Virus record (IMG/VR): IMGVR_UViG_3300050821_001302
Coordinates: 1-54,786 of that record
Length of the DNA stretch: 54,786 nt
Direction: 5' to 3' (one strand)
Source of the DNA: a virus
Notes under the pieces: generated by a model
The model's database searches: none
Told to the model about the DNA's origin: nothing
The model's input: the letters and a program-made list of their open reading frames with translations, nothing else
Made by a program: the position numbers and the translations under genes
Shown here: positions 1 through 9,388 of the stretch, in pieces
How positions within the stretch are numbered: the first letter of the stretch is position 1
Layout of the letters: each line of letters begins with the position of its first letter

Positions 1-56
1 GCGTTATCCGTTCAACTAATCCATAGACGAGCTTCGGCTACTTACGATCAACACGC

Positions 57-1154
57 TTAGATTCCTAGCATGCTACTTATGGCAACTGGTGCCTTAATAA
101 CGGCACCCCACGTCCCGCCCGTGACCTTCTGCCGGAAGGAGGAGAGCTCGCGAATGATGGGGTGCGAGCGCATCTTCTCGTTGAAGGCACAGTAGCCAAC
201 CGCCTGACCTTCAATGTTCGGGACGAACATCTGCATGAAGTTGCCGGCCGCGATTCCTTGCGGGTTGGAAGAAGTCGTAACCGAGTACTGCACGGCGGTC
301 TTGACCTCCAGCTTCGGAAAGTTCTTCTTCAACAGGTCATGCACGTTGACGTTGAAGGTATTGGTCGCGGTCAGGGCGACTTCAGACTGCGGAGACATCG
401 CGAGGATGAGCTTGTCCTCGGCAGAGATCAAGCCATTGGTCTGCTGGACCAGCTGGAAGAACGTGGACTGGATGTCGGTGAAGACCTCATTCGCCGTGGC
501 CTGAACTACACCACCAGAAATCCACTTCGTCCCGCCATAAGCCTTGGAGGCTGGCGAGATGGAAGCCGGCAGCGCGGGGTCATTCAGCAGACCGTAGTTC
601 TGCAAGCCCGACACACCAAAGAAATAGGTGAAATTCAGGAACTTGCCCATGACCGTAGCGGCAGCTTGGTCTTTCTCGCTGACCCAGTTGAGCTTGGCTA
701 GACCCATGCGCTCAAGTTCAAGCTCACCGTACTCCTTCACCGCCTGGAAGAGATAAGCCTGACGGTTTGGGAAGTCGGTATTCACACCGACTTCACCATT
801 CCCGGCATAGTCCCCATAGCTGGAGACCTCACCCGTGTGCTCCACAACCGGGAAAATACGAGTTTGGTCGAGCCAGGTACCGGCTCGCCGTTCAGTAAAG
901 ATCTCCGCTGCCTTGTTCGGCGCGAAGAGAATACGCACCACTTCCGGATCGATGGACGTGGTCAGCAATGCAGGAATACCCGCATTGGGATCGGTTGTCA
1001 GGGTGGGCAGCGCGTCCATTGCGAGCGTTGCATTGTAGCGCCACTCATCCGGGAGGTAACACTGGACTTCGGCTCCTCGTTCGAACGAGAGACCATTGTC
1101 CGCCAAGAGCGGCCGGTCCGCACGCCACTGCTGGATTGATTCCTGCAAATTCAT
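57..1154 (-). CDS. Major capsid protein, DUF2184-like
   Basis: This 365-residue protein looks like the major capsid protein of the DUF2184 family, which forms the HK97-type icosahedral shell. It has no signal peptide or membrane segment. The N-terminal part (MNLQESIQQWRADRP) and the central GVSGLQNYGLLNDP segment are typical of this family by recall. It is the last gene of the head cluster in transcription order, directly after the cement-like protein and downstream of the scaffold and protease, which is the normal order portal-protease-scaffold-capsid. The ATG is preceded by a good AAGGAGAAA ribosome site. High confidence in role, moderate in exact family. Confidence 0.85.
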   Translation of the reverse strand: MNLQESIQQWRADRPLLADNGLSFERGAEVQCYLPDEWRYNATLAMDALPTLTTDPNAGIPALLTTSIDPEVVRILFAPNKAAEIFTERRAGTWLDQTRIFPVVEHTGEVSSYGDYAGNGEVGVNTDFPNRQAYLFQAVKEYGELELERMGLAKLNWVSEKDQAAATVMGKFLNFTYFFGVSGLQNYGLLNDPALPASISPASKAYGGTKWISGGVVQATANEVFTDIQSTFFQLVQQTNGLISAEDKLILAMSPQSEVALTATNTFNVNVHDLLKKNFPKLEVKTAVQYSVTTSSNPQGIAAGNFMQMFVPNIEGQAVGYCAFNEKMRSHPIIRELSSFRQKVTGGTWGAVIKAPVAISSMLGI

Positions 1155-1240
1155 CGCGTTTCTCCTTGCCGGCCGTCGTCTCAGCGGTGGGGCCGCGCGT
1201 TGTGAAGAGGTTAAGCTAAGACGGGAGAACGGTTGGGTGT

Positions 1241-2341
1241 TTAACCCAAGTGTTCAGAACTTGTCTTGACAAGCTCCCCGACGACACCATTGCTCATAGC
1301 CATCCACTTGGTTTCCACCGCCCCAACCGTAGTCAACGTGGAAGAGCTATCGGTCTGACTGGGGGAGACGTAGTAGGTCCCCGTACCACCCGTGCCGGTG
1401 CCAAGAGCAGTGATATAAGTGCCGGCTGCGATACCTGTACCAGTCAACACCTGCCCCACACCCAAGGTACCTGAAGCCACCGCCGAGGCATTGAGAAGCC
1501 CCGCAGACCCGTTCATCGTGATCGAGCCAACAGTCTGCTCAGGCAAGTTGACGGAGTAGGTGCCCACCAAACCCGTCGAGCCCGAAAGCTGCGCCGTGAT
1601 GGTCGTACCAGTGAGAACGGTTGCGCCACCGCCCGAACCCGAAAGCGTTGTGCCGGGGGTCAGAGTGCCAGAAGCCACCGCCGTCACGGAGAGGATATTG
1701 CCGGCAATCGAAGCCGTGATGGTCGAGAGCGCCGGGGCAATCGAAGCCGTGATGGAAGCTGACTGCGTGGGAGCTCCCGACGCCGCAAAGTAGACTGAAC
1801 CGTCAGCGAGGTTGGCATAGGCCTTCTGGCCAATCTGGGCAGTGGTTGTGCCTCTGTTCTTCATCCAGAAGTCACCGCCGCTGAAGAGCGTGACCGGGAA
1901 GCCTTGCGGCACCACGAGCGTAGCGTCAGCTAGGAAGGTTGTGATCGGAGCCTGCTGCTCACGATGCACAAAGCCCACCACCATCTGAGAGCTAGACCCC
2001 GGACCAGGGAAGGTGCCACCGCCCGCGATAATCCCCGCACCAACGAAGCTCGTGCTGACCTGCGTCGGGGTACCATCAGCGTCAACAGGGCCTGAGTACC
2101 AAGCAAAGCGGCCGACCGTACACCCGTTAGGACCAGACACCAGCCCACCCGGACCAGCATTGACCATGTTACGGGTGCCAGTATTGAATGAGCAGAAGTC
2201 CCCTTCGACTCCGGGGGCAGGTTGGACAGACACCTGGCTTTGGAAGCCACTTGCCATATTACAGTGAAACCGCAGTTGGATGTCTTCATAGTCACCAAAC
2301 CAGATGCGGTCAAGCCAATTTCGACGAGCTTCTCCGTTCAT
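1241..2341 (-). CDS. Head decoration/cement-type structural protein with Gly-Thr-rich repeat tail
   Basis: The product is about 366 residues. The N-terminal third ([21 protein letters not shown] onward, including [21 protein letters not shown]) resembles the Gp24-like cement proteins found beside DUF2184 capsids. The C-terminal half is made of imperfect Ser/Thr/Gly-rich repeats such as [25 protein letters not shown], a beta-solenoid-like composition seen in many virion surface proteins. I chose the ATG at 2341 because AAGGAG lies eight bases before it. A later ATG at 2260 starts exactly at MASGFQ but has a poor ribosome site, so the first 27 residues are uncertain. The longer open frame above 2341 is a shadow of the neighbouring endonuclease gene. 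Confidence 0.75.
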   Translation of the reverse strand: MNGEARRNWLDRIWFGDYEDIQLRFHCNMASGFQSQVSVQPAPGVEGDFCSFNTGTRNMVNAGPGGLVSGPNGCTVGRFAWYSGPVDADGTPTQVSTSFVGAGIIAGGGTFPGPGSSSQMVVGFVHREQQAPITTFLADATLVVPQGFPVTLFSGGDFWMKNRGTTTAQIGQKAYANLADGSVYFAASGAPTQSASITASIAPALSTITASIAGNILSVTAVASGTLTPGTTLSGSGGGATVLTGTTITAQLSGSTGLVGTYSVNLPEQTVGSITMNGSAGLLNASAVASGTLGVGQVLTGTGIAAGTYITALGTGTGGTGTYYVSPSQTDSSSTLTTVGAVETKWMAMSNGVVGELVKTSSEHLG

Positions 2342-2390
2342 TGGAGAACTCCTTTTCAAGGTTAGAGTGAGAGGTATTTTCCTAAAGCCG

Positions 2391-3063
2391 CTAGAGCGGC
2401 GGTGCGGTACGCTTACGTTCGCGATCCCTTGCGGTTTGTCGCGCTCTAGCCGCTTTGATAAGTAATATAGCGGCTTCAGAATGGTGGTGTCCAGTGTGTC
2501 CTGGATTATTAGCGCGCTGCTTTGCGCGTCCTTCTTCGGTGGTCCACCAACCAGATTTCTTTTTCTTACCACGTTGTGCAGCAGCTGCATTAGCAGCGTG
2601 TTCTGGAGACTTTGGCTTGTCTTTCAAAGCAATTGAAATGTTTTTCTTATGGTCAGCAGAAAGCGTTTTTCCAGTATGAGCTACACTCAACAACTTACGA
2701 CTTTCAGGTCTAAACACTAATCCAGTAGAACCGTCGCCACCATCAGTCAAATTAACAAGAGGACCTCCATCTTTCTTACGTCCTATTGCTTTGATGAAGA
2801 TACGCTCAAGCTCAAAAGCTTCGTCTTCAGTCATCTTCTCACGCAATTTTACTTTTGGTAATTCTTTACCTAACTTTTTTGCACGCTCAACGATTGCTCG
2901 CAACATATAATTTCTAGCACGACTGTCCGGTCGGCGCTCATGATCATTCCAACGATCACCTTTTCCTTTTCCCCACGTAACAAGGCGATCCATCCCAAGG
3001 TCGGAATAGAATGTAAATATAGAAAATACGACGTTTTGCGGGTGAAGGTCGATAGCGTTCCAT
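2391..3063 (-). pseudogene. GIY-YIG/NUMOD3 homing endonuclease, frameshifted
   Basis: Two reading frames together make a GIY-YIG homing endonuclease. Frame one starts at the ATG at 3063 (MERYRPSPAKRR) and reads IFYIYILFRPWDGSPCYVGK, the GIY...YVG catalytic half. It then meets a stop at about 2956. Frame two continues GKGDRWNDHERR, followed by NUMOD3-type DNA-binding repeats ([19 protein letters not shown], and [17 protein letters not shown]). The join falls at GGGGAAAA (2967-2974): removing one A restores one continuous protein of about 220 residues. This may be a real one-base insertion, a sequencing error, or programmed slippage. The gene sits between scaffold and cement genes as a free-standing invader. 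Confidence 0.8.
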
Positions 3064-3073
3064 CGACCTTCAC
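3042..3073 (-). promoter_or_regulatory. Hairpin sequestering the endonuclease ribosome site and start codon
   Basis: A perfect 12-base inverted repeat (3042-3053 with 3062-3073, 8-base loop) covers the GAAGG ribosome site and the first two bases of the ATG of the homing endonuclease. In a read-through transcript this stem would hide the start. Comparable hairpins restrict translation of T4 I-TevI from long transcripts. The function here is inferred from position. Confidence 0.6.
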
Positions 3074-3182
3074 TATAGTTGAGTTTTCAGTCTCAGGCAA
3101 CCCATTTAGTCCCCACACCTAGACGGAGACCGCCTAGGAGAGCCTCAGGGAGGCTTCGATTTTCAGGTGGGGAAAGGGTAGG

Positions 3183-3214
3183 GAGAAGCCGGAAACTTAA
3201 CCCTGGGGCTTCTC
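3183..3214 (-). terminator. Possible weak terminator after the scaffold gene
   Basis: An 8-base inverted repeat (GAGAAGCC/GGCTTCTC) lies 20 bases beyond the scaffold stop codon and before the endonuclease leader. The following bases on the bottom strand are pyrimidine-rich but contain no uninterrupted T run. It could equally be an mRNA-processing or stabilising hairpin. Confidence 0.3.
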
Positions 3215-3233
3215 AGGGCGATTACGGGGGGTC

Positions 3234-4571
3234 TCAGGCACGTCCTATTCTAGCAACTTGAGGGTACCTACGGTGGAAGTCGGCCACAGTCCCCGCATCG
3301 GCGGCCAAAGCCGTATCCTGCGCCTGACGGGCCGTACCCGGCTGAGGAATGCGCTCCAGGATGGTCTTGAAGGCAGAAGGATGTACACCCTTCACGTCCA
3401 CACCCAGGGAGGTCAGCGCGGTCTTGTAGACCTCTTCGGCAGAGTCATGTGCCATGGCGAGGTCACCTACCCAGGGGCGCACAAAGCGTTCAGCGGTACG
3501 CACCGCCTTGGCCTCATCACGGGCTTGCGTGATCTTCTTGTCAGCCTCGTCATTCGCGCGCTTCACAGCCGCCTGGATAGCCTTGTTGATCTGATCGCCT
3601 GACATACCGCCTCCTACTTCGGGCTTACCCTTGAACGGCGGAGGCTCATCCTTCGCCTTCTTGTCCTTGGCCTTAGCGAACTTGCCGCCATCTTCCTCAT
3701 CGACTTCGTCTTCACCTTCATTGGCCGCCTTCATGGAACCCGGCTTGTGGTTATCCGGGACACCCTCGGGGTCATTCATCTCAGCGTCATGACCACCAAA
3801 GCCAGCGGCTTGCATAGCACCAGAGATGGCTTCATCGTCCATACCCTGGCCCTTGAGGTACTCGCCGAGCTTGGCACCAGGATCATCATCCATGGTTTCC
3901 TCTTCCTCCTCGGGCTCCATCTTCATCGGGATACCAGAGTTCGGATCGGTCTCCAAAGCATCAGCGTCGCCGTGCTCCATAGCCTCAACCTTCTCGAGCC
4001 CGTCCAGGAGCTCGACGAGGCCATCCACAGACGCATCCTTGGCGAGCTTGCCTTTCGTCTGCTCCTTGATACCGGCCACAATAGCACCCTTCTTGGAAGC
4101 AAAATTCTTGCCGGTCACGCGGCCGAGGATCTTGCCCCAGTCAAGCTTAGCATCCTTAGCCAGCTTCGGCTGCAGGAAGGTCATGAGAGCTCCCTGAGCC
4201 ACAGCGGCTTTACGCGTCAAGATCACCTTGCTCATGTTGAGCTCCTTTTTTGAGTCACCAGATACGGATTTTTCCTCTATCAACTTCTGCAAAGCTTCTA
4301 TTTTTTGTTTGGGTAAATCCTTGGAAAGAGCTTGATCTATTTTGCCCTTATCAACGCCTTTATTTCGCGCATCTTGTTCAAGGGCTTTTACCTTACGCAA
4401 AGTCATTTGAAGATTAGTAGACCACTCAGTTAAAGAGGCATCTTTGCTCAAATTCAGTTTACTGTCGCCAACGACGGCGCTTTTCAGTATGGACGCGTCC
4501 AGGCCCAAAGCTTCGATTGCAGCTTCGGGTGTTCCGTATTTCTTCTTCAGTTCAGTAATCAGCCTGGACAT
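3234..4571 (-). CDS. Scaffold-like head assembly protein
   Basis: The product is about 445 residues, lysine/aspartate/glutamate-rich, with an acidic central stretch (MEPEEEEETMDDDPG) and long predicted helices. The section beginning MSKVILTRKAAVAQGALMTF recalls the part that follows the DUF2213 protease in other phages (by recall, often one polypeptide with it). Here protease and this scaffold-like part are separate genes, with this one directly downstream. That order, the charge pattern and the position before the capsid genes suggest an internal scaffold cleaved by the protease. The ATG at 4571 is preferred because a TGGAG ribosome site precedes it; an earlier ATG at 4583 is less likely. 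Confidence 0.65.
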   Translation of the reverse strand: MSRLITELKKKYGTPEAAIEALGLDASILKSAVVGDSKLNLSKDASLTEWSTNLQMTLRKVKALEQDARNKGVDKGKIDQALSKDLPKQKIEALQKLIEEKSVSGDSKKELNMSKVILTRKAAVAQGALMTFLQPKLAKDAKLDWGKILGRVTGKNFASKKGAIVAGIKEQTKGKLAKDASVDGLVELLDGLEKVEAMEHGDADALETDPNSGIPMKMEPEEEEETMDDDPGAKLGEYLKGQGMDDEAISGAMQAAGFGGHDAEMNDPEGVPDNHKPGSMKAANEGEDEVDEEDGGKFAKAKDKKAKDEPPPFKGKPEVGGGMSGDQINKAIQAAVKRANDEADKKITQARDEAKAVRTAERFVRPWVGDLAMAHDSAEEVYKTALTSLGVDVKGVHPSAFKTILERIPQPGTARQAQDTALAADAGTVADFHRRYPQVARIGRA

Positions 4572-4608
4572 CAGAAACTCCAAATATGTTCAGTATGTCT
4601 AGCTGCTA

Positions 4609-4702
4609 TGGTCCGGTAAGGCTTGGTATGGTGAGGTGAGGCTTGGTAAGGTAAGCCAAGGTTAGGTAAGCTACGGTCCGGTGAGGTGGGGGTATGGTAA
4701 GG
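4609..4702 (-). repeat. Degenerate pentanucleotide tandem array
   Basis: Between the protease and scaffold genes there are about 19 five-base units. Read on the bottom strand they are variants of ACC/GCC-containing pentamers (TTACC, TCACC, ATACC, AAGCC). The array is non-coding and ends about ten bases before the scaffold ribosome site. It could be a simple slippage-born repeat, a spacer, or a protein-binding array. Confidence 0.6.
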
Positions 4703-4706
4703 GCGG

Positions 4707-4733
4707 GAGCGGTGGAAACACCGCTCTCTTTTT
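4707..4733 (+). terminator. Rho-independent terminator facing the top strand
   Basis: GAGCGGTG and CACCGCTC form an 8-base stem around a GAAA tetraloop, followed on the top strand by TCTTTTT. The T run follows the hairpin only for top-strand transcripts, although all nearby genes are on the bottom strand. It may block antisense transcription; for bottom-strand mRNA it would be a stable hairpin just after the protease stop codon. Confidence 0.6.
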
Positions 4734-4734
4734 A

Positions 4735-7671
4735 TTACAGCCCTAGAATCGCCTCCTCAATAGCAGCCCAACGCAAGGCTTCAGGAACCTTGTCACCAAT
4801 ACGAATATCGGCACCGGCACGTCCTTCGCGGCAGATCGCCAAATGATTTGCCACAATTTGGACCATGCGACCTTGATACGGTACGCCTTTGTATTCCCCC
4901 GGCTCCATTATTGCCTTATACCGGTATCCGCACGAAAGTTCGCGCTTCTCACCTGACTTAATGTCGTCAATGTCATCCTTGGACCAAATCACCAAAGAAT
5001 TACGCAGATACGGATCAACAAACTCTGCGTCCGTGCCCGTAGCGCCAATCACTTCATCAGGCTGATGATCATCTGCCGAGACCGGAATGTGCTCACGTAG
5101 AACAGGGATACCGTTGAAGGTTGGAGCAGCTTTCTCCAATTCGGCAGCGGGTCTCAACAATTGGTAGATTTTCTCAGGTTCCAATTTGAGAGTTCCGTCC
5201 TCATCGGGAATCTCTTTGCCCAAATATGGACACACGTTCGCCTTCGAAATATTCGCAACAGTCACATGCAAACGGCCGTCAGCATCGTATTCGCGTACTG
5301 ACTTATCAAACGCAAACTTCTCGGTTCCTCTTGAAGCAATCAGGAAGTGATCTAACGCAATCCACTTAGCCTCGTCGTGCGCAGGCTGCTCTTCCTTGGG
5401 CGGCTTAGCTTTCTTCATCAGCTCCTGGGCCGGGGTCTTCTCCAGTATCTTCACAAATCGCTGAACGGAAGCCAAGACTTCTGCGTCCTCGGGAGCAGCA
5501 TCGCCTTCTTCCTGGCCGGCATGAGCCTCCTTCATCTTGCCGACTTCATGTGCACCCAGGAGTGAACTGATCAAGCCTTGACCCACCTTGATCAAGAGAT
5601 GAGTAGCCTTCTCTGGACCAAAGCCAAGCTTATCGGCAATCGTATGAACCGCATAAGCGGCAACACTGATTGCCGCAGCTTCAGGAACCGAAGCACCAAG
5701 TTGTTCAACCGCCAAGGCAGAGACCGCGTGGATAGCTCCCATGTACTGGCCAAAGATGGCGTGCTCGGTTGCACCTTTAGCGTGCCGTTTTACAAAATCT
5801 CCAGCTGACTTGGCAATGGTCTTCGATACGTTAGGCTGTTTGAAAAACGCCTTCACCTTCTGGGAATGAGATACGGAACCAGTAGCTGAGCGATCTCGCT
5901 CGCCCTCTCCAGATCCCCCTGCCTCCTCGCGCTCCTCATTAGGTTCAGAAGCACCTGCAGAGGATTCGCCCTTCTTGGCGAACTTGCCGCCTTTGCGGGG
6001 ATGGTCTTCCTCATTGAATTCGGCATCTTCCGCACCGTCCTTCAGAATATCCATACCATCAATAGTTGCGGAGTAGATCTTGTCCGCGCCATCGCCGTCC
6101 CAACCAAATTCAGTCTGGTAACCTCTTTCCTTTAGCTGACCCTTGATCTCATTATCTTCAGACGCAACATCGACATTCCGTGAAGCTCCGGCCTGACCCA
6201 GCCACCAGAGAGTGCGCAACAACCCAGCCATATCGAAATCGCCGTCGTACTGGATTTCGAGAGTGTGTTCGGGCTCGGCTTTGGAGTCTCGCGCGATTGT
6301 GACTAATTTATCTGGAGTAAAATCACGTCGTCCTTTTGAAGTTTCAACAAGTTGACTGTTTGGGTATTTAGGATCAAAAGGAAAAACCTTTTCAACAACA
6401 ATATATCCATATTGATTAGTCCAAATCCTATCTCCTACTTTCAAGTCTTTAGGATAGATTTGAGCATCCAACGCGATCTCCAGATCACCATGCTTGTGCG
6501 GAATTGGTCGGACATCCGCATCAGGTGGCGGGTATTTAACCTTCAGCTTCGCAATCTTGGCTTCCTGACCCCGGTACCAAGCTGAGAGTGCGTCCCAGTC
6601 AATTCCGCGCTCCTTGCAATATTGTCGTTCGCTGGGCGTGCCTGCACCATGGTGCGCCTTGAGGTAGAGCTGCTTCTTCTCCTCGGTCTTGGGCTTGCGG
6701 CCGTGCTCTTCTTCGAATTCAGCAAGCAGCTTTTGAATTTCTTCCAGTTCCGGTACTTCATGGTGCAAGAGGTCTTCGTCTACGTCAACTTCCTGGCCAT
6801 GAATGTCTACGGTCTCCGGCACATTTCGGTTGACGTACATCCACTGACCATCCTTGGACATGCACGAAATCCAAGGGCCGTCATAGTCGCGGTTGATCTC
6901 TACTGCGTAGATTTGCTCTTTGGTGAAGAGCTTGCACCAGCCCTGGGCCTCGATTGGGTCGTTGACTAGCTGACAATGATCAGGCTTGAGGTAATACTCA
7001 CAAATCGAGCAGTGAGACTTGGGCTTGCCGGGGCCGTACTGGACTTCATCGTGCTGAAGCTTAGCATCGTGAGCTTGATTTTCGTCAACACCTTCTACAG
7101 CGCGAGAATAAGGATCATGAATTACAGGACGGTGAATTGTATCATCTTCCGCATGCTCAGCTTCCTCACGCTCTTCGCTCAGCCACTTGGCTAGGCCCGC
7201 TGCTAACCCATCCCAGTCAGCTTCAGACATATCCTCAGCAGATTCGCCAAGCTTAGTCTGGATTGTCTTAGCTACAGCAGGATGAAGCGGTTGCGGCAAC
7301 TGGTCTAATGACGACCAACAATATCCGGAATGTTCTCCATTCAGCTTAGGAACGAACTTAGCCTCGACAGGCTGGGAAAAAGTGTGGAACACCATTCCTG
7401 TGGGCGTAGTCGTTTTGTCGAGAAGCTTCTTCTGACCAACAGGCTTACCACCAATTTCTTCACGAGCTTCACGATCGGCAGCTTGCTCCGGGGTTTCGCC
7501 TTCTTCAGCCTTACCACCAGGAAGCGCCCAGTGTCCCGCATAATTCTCCTCTTGAGAACCGCGTCTTAGAAGCAGAACCTCGCCGTCAGGTGCTACGAAA
7601 AGGATACCAGCGGCAATCCCCTGGTCCAGAGCGTGACCGTTAAGTTTCTCCTTGGGCTTGTAACGTTCCAT
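4735..7671 (-). CDS. NUDIX domain / prohead protease (DUF2213-like) fusion
   Basis: This 978-residue protein has at least three parts. Residues 1-120 are a NUDIX hydrolase with a complete Nudix box at about 52-74 (GG-x5-E-x7-REAREEIG). The middle contains a Cys-rich patch ([14 protein letters not shown], then GWC) and charged linkers. The last 190 residues (from [20 protein letters not shown]) resemble the DUF2213 family of phage head-maturation proteases. The NUDIX fold hydrolyses nucleoside-diphosphate-linked substrates, and fusing it to a capsid protease is unusual. The gene lies between the portal-side genes and the scaffold, as expected for a protease. The start ATG has a strong AGGAGG site and encodes MERYKP, an N-terminus shared with the RecA-like protein. 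Confidence 0.75.
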   Translation of the reverse strand: MERYKPKEKLNGHALDQGIAAGILFVAPDGEVLLLRRGSQEENYAGHWALPGGKAEEGETPEQAADREAREEIGGKPVGQKKLLDKTTTPTGMVFHTFSQPVEAKFVPKLNGEHSGYCWSSLDQLPQPLHPAVAKTIQTKLGESAEDMSEADWDGLAAGLAKWLSEEREEAEHAEDDTIHRPVIHDPYSRAVEGVDENQAHDAKLQHDEVQYGPGKPKSHCSICEYYLKPDHCQLVNDPIEAQGWCKLFTKEQIYAVEINRDYDGPWISCMSKDGQWMYVNRNVPETVDIHGQEVDVDEDLLHHEVPELEEIQKLLAEFEEEHGRKPKTEEKKQLYLKAHHGAGTPSERQYCKERGIDWDALSAWYRGQEAKIAKLKVKYPPPDADVRPIPHKHGDLEIALDAQIYPKDLKVGDRIWTNQYGYIVVEKVFPFDPKYPNSQLVETSKGRRDFTPDKLVTIARDSKAEPEHTLEIQYDGDFDMAGLLRTLWWLGQAGASRNVDVASEDNEIKGQLKERGYQTEFGWDGDGADKIYSATIDGMDILKDGAEDAEFNEEDHPRKGGKFAKKGESSAGASEPNEEREEAGGSGEGERDRSATGSVSHSQKVKAFFKQPNVSKTIAKSAGDFVKRHAKGATEHAIFGQYMGAIHAVSALAVEQLGASVPEAAAISVAAYAVHTIADKLGFGPEKATHLLIKVGQGLISSLLGAHEVGKMKEAHAGQEEGDAAPEDAEVLASVQRFVKILEKTPAQELMKKAKPPKEEQPAHDEAKWIALDHFLIASRGTEKFAFDKSVREYDADGRLHVTVANISKANVCPYLGKEIPDEDGTLKLEPEKIYQLLRPAAELEKAAPTFNGIPVLREHIPVSADDHQPDEVIGATGTDAEFVDPYLRNSLVIWSKDDIDDIKSGEKRELSCGYRYKAIMEPGEYKGVPYQGRMVQIVANHLAICREGRAGADIRIGDKVPEALRWAAIEEAILGL

Positions 7672-7794
7672 ACAAGCCTCCTAGAATAACCCAGCCCACT
7701 GACTACCAGGGGCGTCTGAGGTGTCAGCGGGCTGGTCCCAGTCCCCCAAGGTTGGATTCCGGAGATCGAATGCCGGAGGGGAAGCCTTTGGGGT

Positions 7795-8100
7795 CTAGTC
7801 TTCGGCGAACTTGCTGGTAATCTGCTTCTCTAGCCCGACCACGGTGTCACTCGCGGTCTTGGCAAATAAGCTGAACTCGCTGACCTCCTGGGATGCACGT
7901 CTTGTGTGTTCCCGCATGGCGGAAGCCAAGGCACGTAGCTTGGTGGCGAGTTCGTTACCGGCTTTCTCTACGGCCGCAGCAGCTTCGTCGATCTGATCGG
8001 CACTACGTGCACCGATTTCATCGACAGACGCCACCGTGAGCGTAGCAATATCCTGCACTTGCTCAGCGACGACAGGATTGAGTCGCGTTACGGCGCTCAT
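7795..8100 (-). CDS. Small helical protein of unknown function
   Basis: A 101-residue, alanine- and glutamate-rich, largely helical protein with probable coiled-coil character (DQIDEAAAAVEKAGNELATK). No family is recognised. It follows the outer-membrane-type gene with a three-base gap and precedes the NUDIX/protease gene, so it is co-transcribed with head genes. It could be a minor structural or assembly protein; this is only positional inference. Confidence 0.55.
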   Translation of the reverse strand: MSAVTRLNPVVAEQVQDIATLTVASVDEIGARSADQIDEAAAAVEKAGNELATKLRALASAMREHTRRASQEVSEFSLFAKTASDTVVGLEKQITSKFAED

Positions 8101-8103
8101 GCT

Positions 8104-8913
8104 TCAGAAGTCCACCTTCACGAAGGCTTCGTACTTCTTGCCACTATTCAGTTGTGACACCACAGGAGTCCCGGGAGCAAACAAGCCAGAGGTCTGGAAC
8201 CCCTTGTCCGCAAAGACCACCTGAGCGCCAACATCCAAGACCGCGCCTGTGAGCTTACCGCGTGCATCAACGATCTGATTCATGATACCGGCTCCCACGA
8301 GCGGAGCGACCCCGACCGTAATGCCAGTATTGGCCGTGAAAAATTGACCGGAGATCCCCCACTCTTCAACACCAGCCATGATATAGGTATGACCGGTGCC
8401 AACGATGTTGATACCCGGAACGGTGGGCGGAGTCGGCAACGCCGGGAACGTGAAGCCAAGGTTGCCAATGATGGAGAAGGGATTCCATCCGCCGATCTTG
8501 ACAACCTGCTCGGCGCTCCATCGGCTTGCAAACGTAGCCGGCACGGCGACACTCACGCCTCCACCAATAGGCATAGTCGCCTGGCCCGCTCCCGTCACAT
8601 TCATCCAGTAGAGCGTGCCCTCAAAGGCAACCCACTTGTCCTGCATGCCACGCATGTAGCCCAGCGTGCCACCAATGCCACCCCCGGTAGCACTGACGGT
8701 GCCGGTTGCCAGTGAAGTTGCCAGGAAAGAACCGGAAGCAGAGTCCTGTTCCACCCCGGCCTTGGTCGCAACGCCCCAATAGAAACCGGAGCTATTGTAC
8801 GGGAAGACCAGAAGATTGCTCTTCAGAGCCTTGACCGACATGTCAGCTGCCTGGGCCGGAACTGCGAATGCAGCAACAGCCAGGATAGTCGTCGAAAGCA
8901 AGAGTTTACGCAT
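8104..8913 (-). CDS. Outer-membrane beta-barrel-like protein with signal peptide
   Basis: A 269-residue protein starting with a clear Sec signal peptide (MRKLLLSTTILAVAAFAV, cleavage after PAQA-AD). The mature part is rich in Gly, aromatic residues and alternating hydrophobic strands and ends in a terminal Phe (KYEAFVKVDF), the classic C-terminal signature of outer membrane barrels. It resembles small rhizobial outer membrane proteins in leader and style, though I cannot name one. It has its own strong site (AAGGGGATCTACAAATG). Its place amid head genes makes it look like cargo, possibly to alter the host surface and exclude other phages. That role is inference. Confidence 0.7.
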   Translation of the reverse strand: MRKLLLSTTILAVAAFAVPAQAADMSVKALKSNLLVFPYNSSGFYWGVATKAGVEQDSASGSFLATSLATGTVSATGGGIGGTLGYMRGMQDKWVAFEGTLYWMNVTGAGQATMPIGGGVSVAVPATFASRWSAEQVVKIGGWNPFSIIGNLGFTFPALPTPPTVPGINIVGTGHTYIMAGVEEWGISGQFFTANTGITVGVAPLVGAGIMNQIVDARGKLTGAVLDVGAQVVFADKGFQTSGLFAPGTPVVSQLNSGKKYEAFVKVDF

Positions 8914-9022
8914 TTGTAGATCCCCTTGTATTTACGAGAGCGCCGTTACGCGAGGATGGCTCTCATCGTCCCCCGTCTCTCTACTGCGGATTCTTCCCCT
9001 AGAATCCATTTCTGTGGCTGCT

Positions 9023-9388
9023 TTATGCAACCTTTCTCTGAACATAATCCCGGTTGATTGTGTCATTACCGTGGACCTTGATCAGCTTCTGCAAGTAAGG
9101 GTCACCATCTGGTACGCGGAAAATGTAGTTGCCTCCAAAAATCGGAATATCTCGGAGGGCTTTACGCCGCTCGGTACGAGCACGGTGTTTATTGTACTTG
9201 GATGAAGTCTCCCGATAGTAGATTTCCCACCGCGTCTGGCAAGCCGCCATAGTGCGCCCCGGAATACGACGTGAAATCTCTTTCCACGAAAACCCCGCTG
9301 CTTTCAGGAATTGAAGGGCTGTATCCTCCTCGAACTTCCAGGGAGCGTTGGTACCGTTGTTCCTAACATGATTGATCTGGTTGTTCAT
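9023..9388 (-). CDS. Myb/SANT-like DNA-binding protein
   Basis: A 121-residue protein containing one Myb/SANT-like three-helix motif with the typical spaced aromatics (APWKFEEDTALQFLKAAGFS, WKEISRRIPGRTMAACQTRW). The remainder is basic (KYNKHRARTERRKALRD). The ATG at 9388 overlaps the previous stop as ATGA, implying translational coupling. Myb-like repeats are commoner in eukaryotes but occur in phage regulators and homing endonucleases. No nuclease motif is visible, so a DNA-binding or regulatory role is most likely. Confidence 0.65.
   Translation of the reverse strand: MNNQINHVRNNGTNAPWKFEEDTALQFLKAAGFSWKEISRRIPGRTMAACQTRWEIYYRETSSKYNKHRARTERRKALRDIPIFGGNYIFRVPDGDPYLQKLIKVHGNDTINRDYVQRKVA

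Noticed and set aside
1-25. 5' part of a tRNA running off the left edge on the bottom strand
   Set aside because: TA at positions 8-9 and a GTT...AAC D-stem can be drawn, but the anticodon and 3' half are outside the window, so it cannot be supported.
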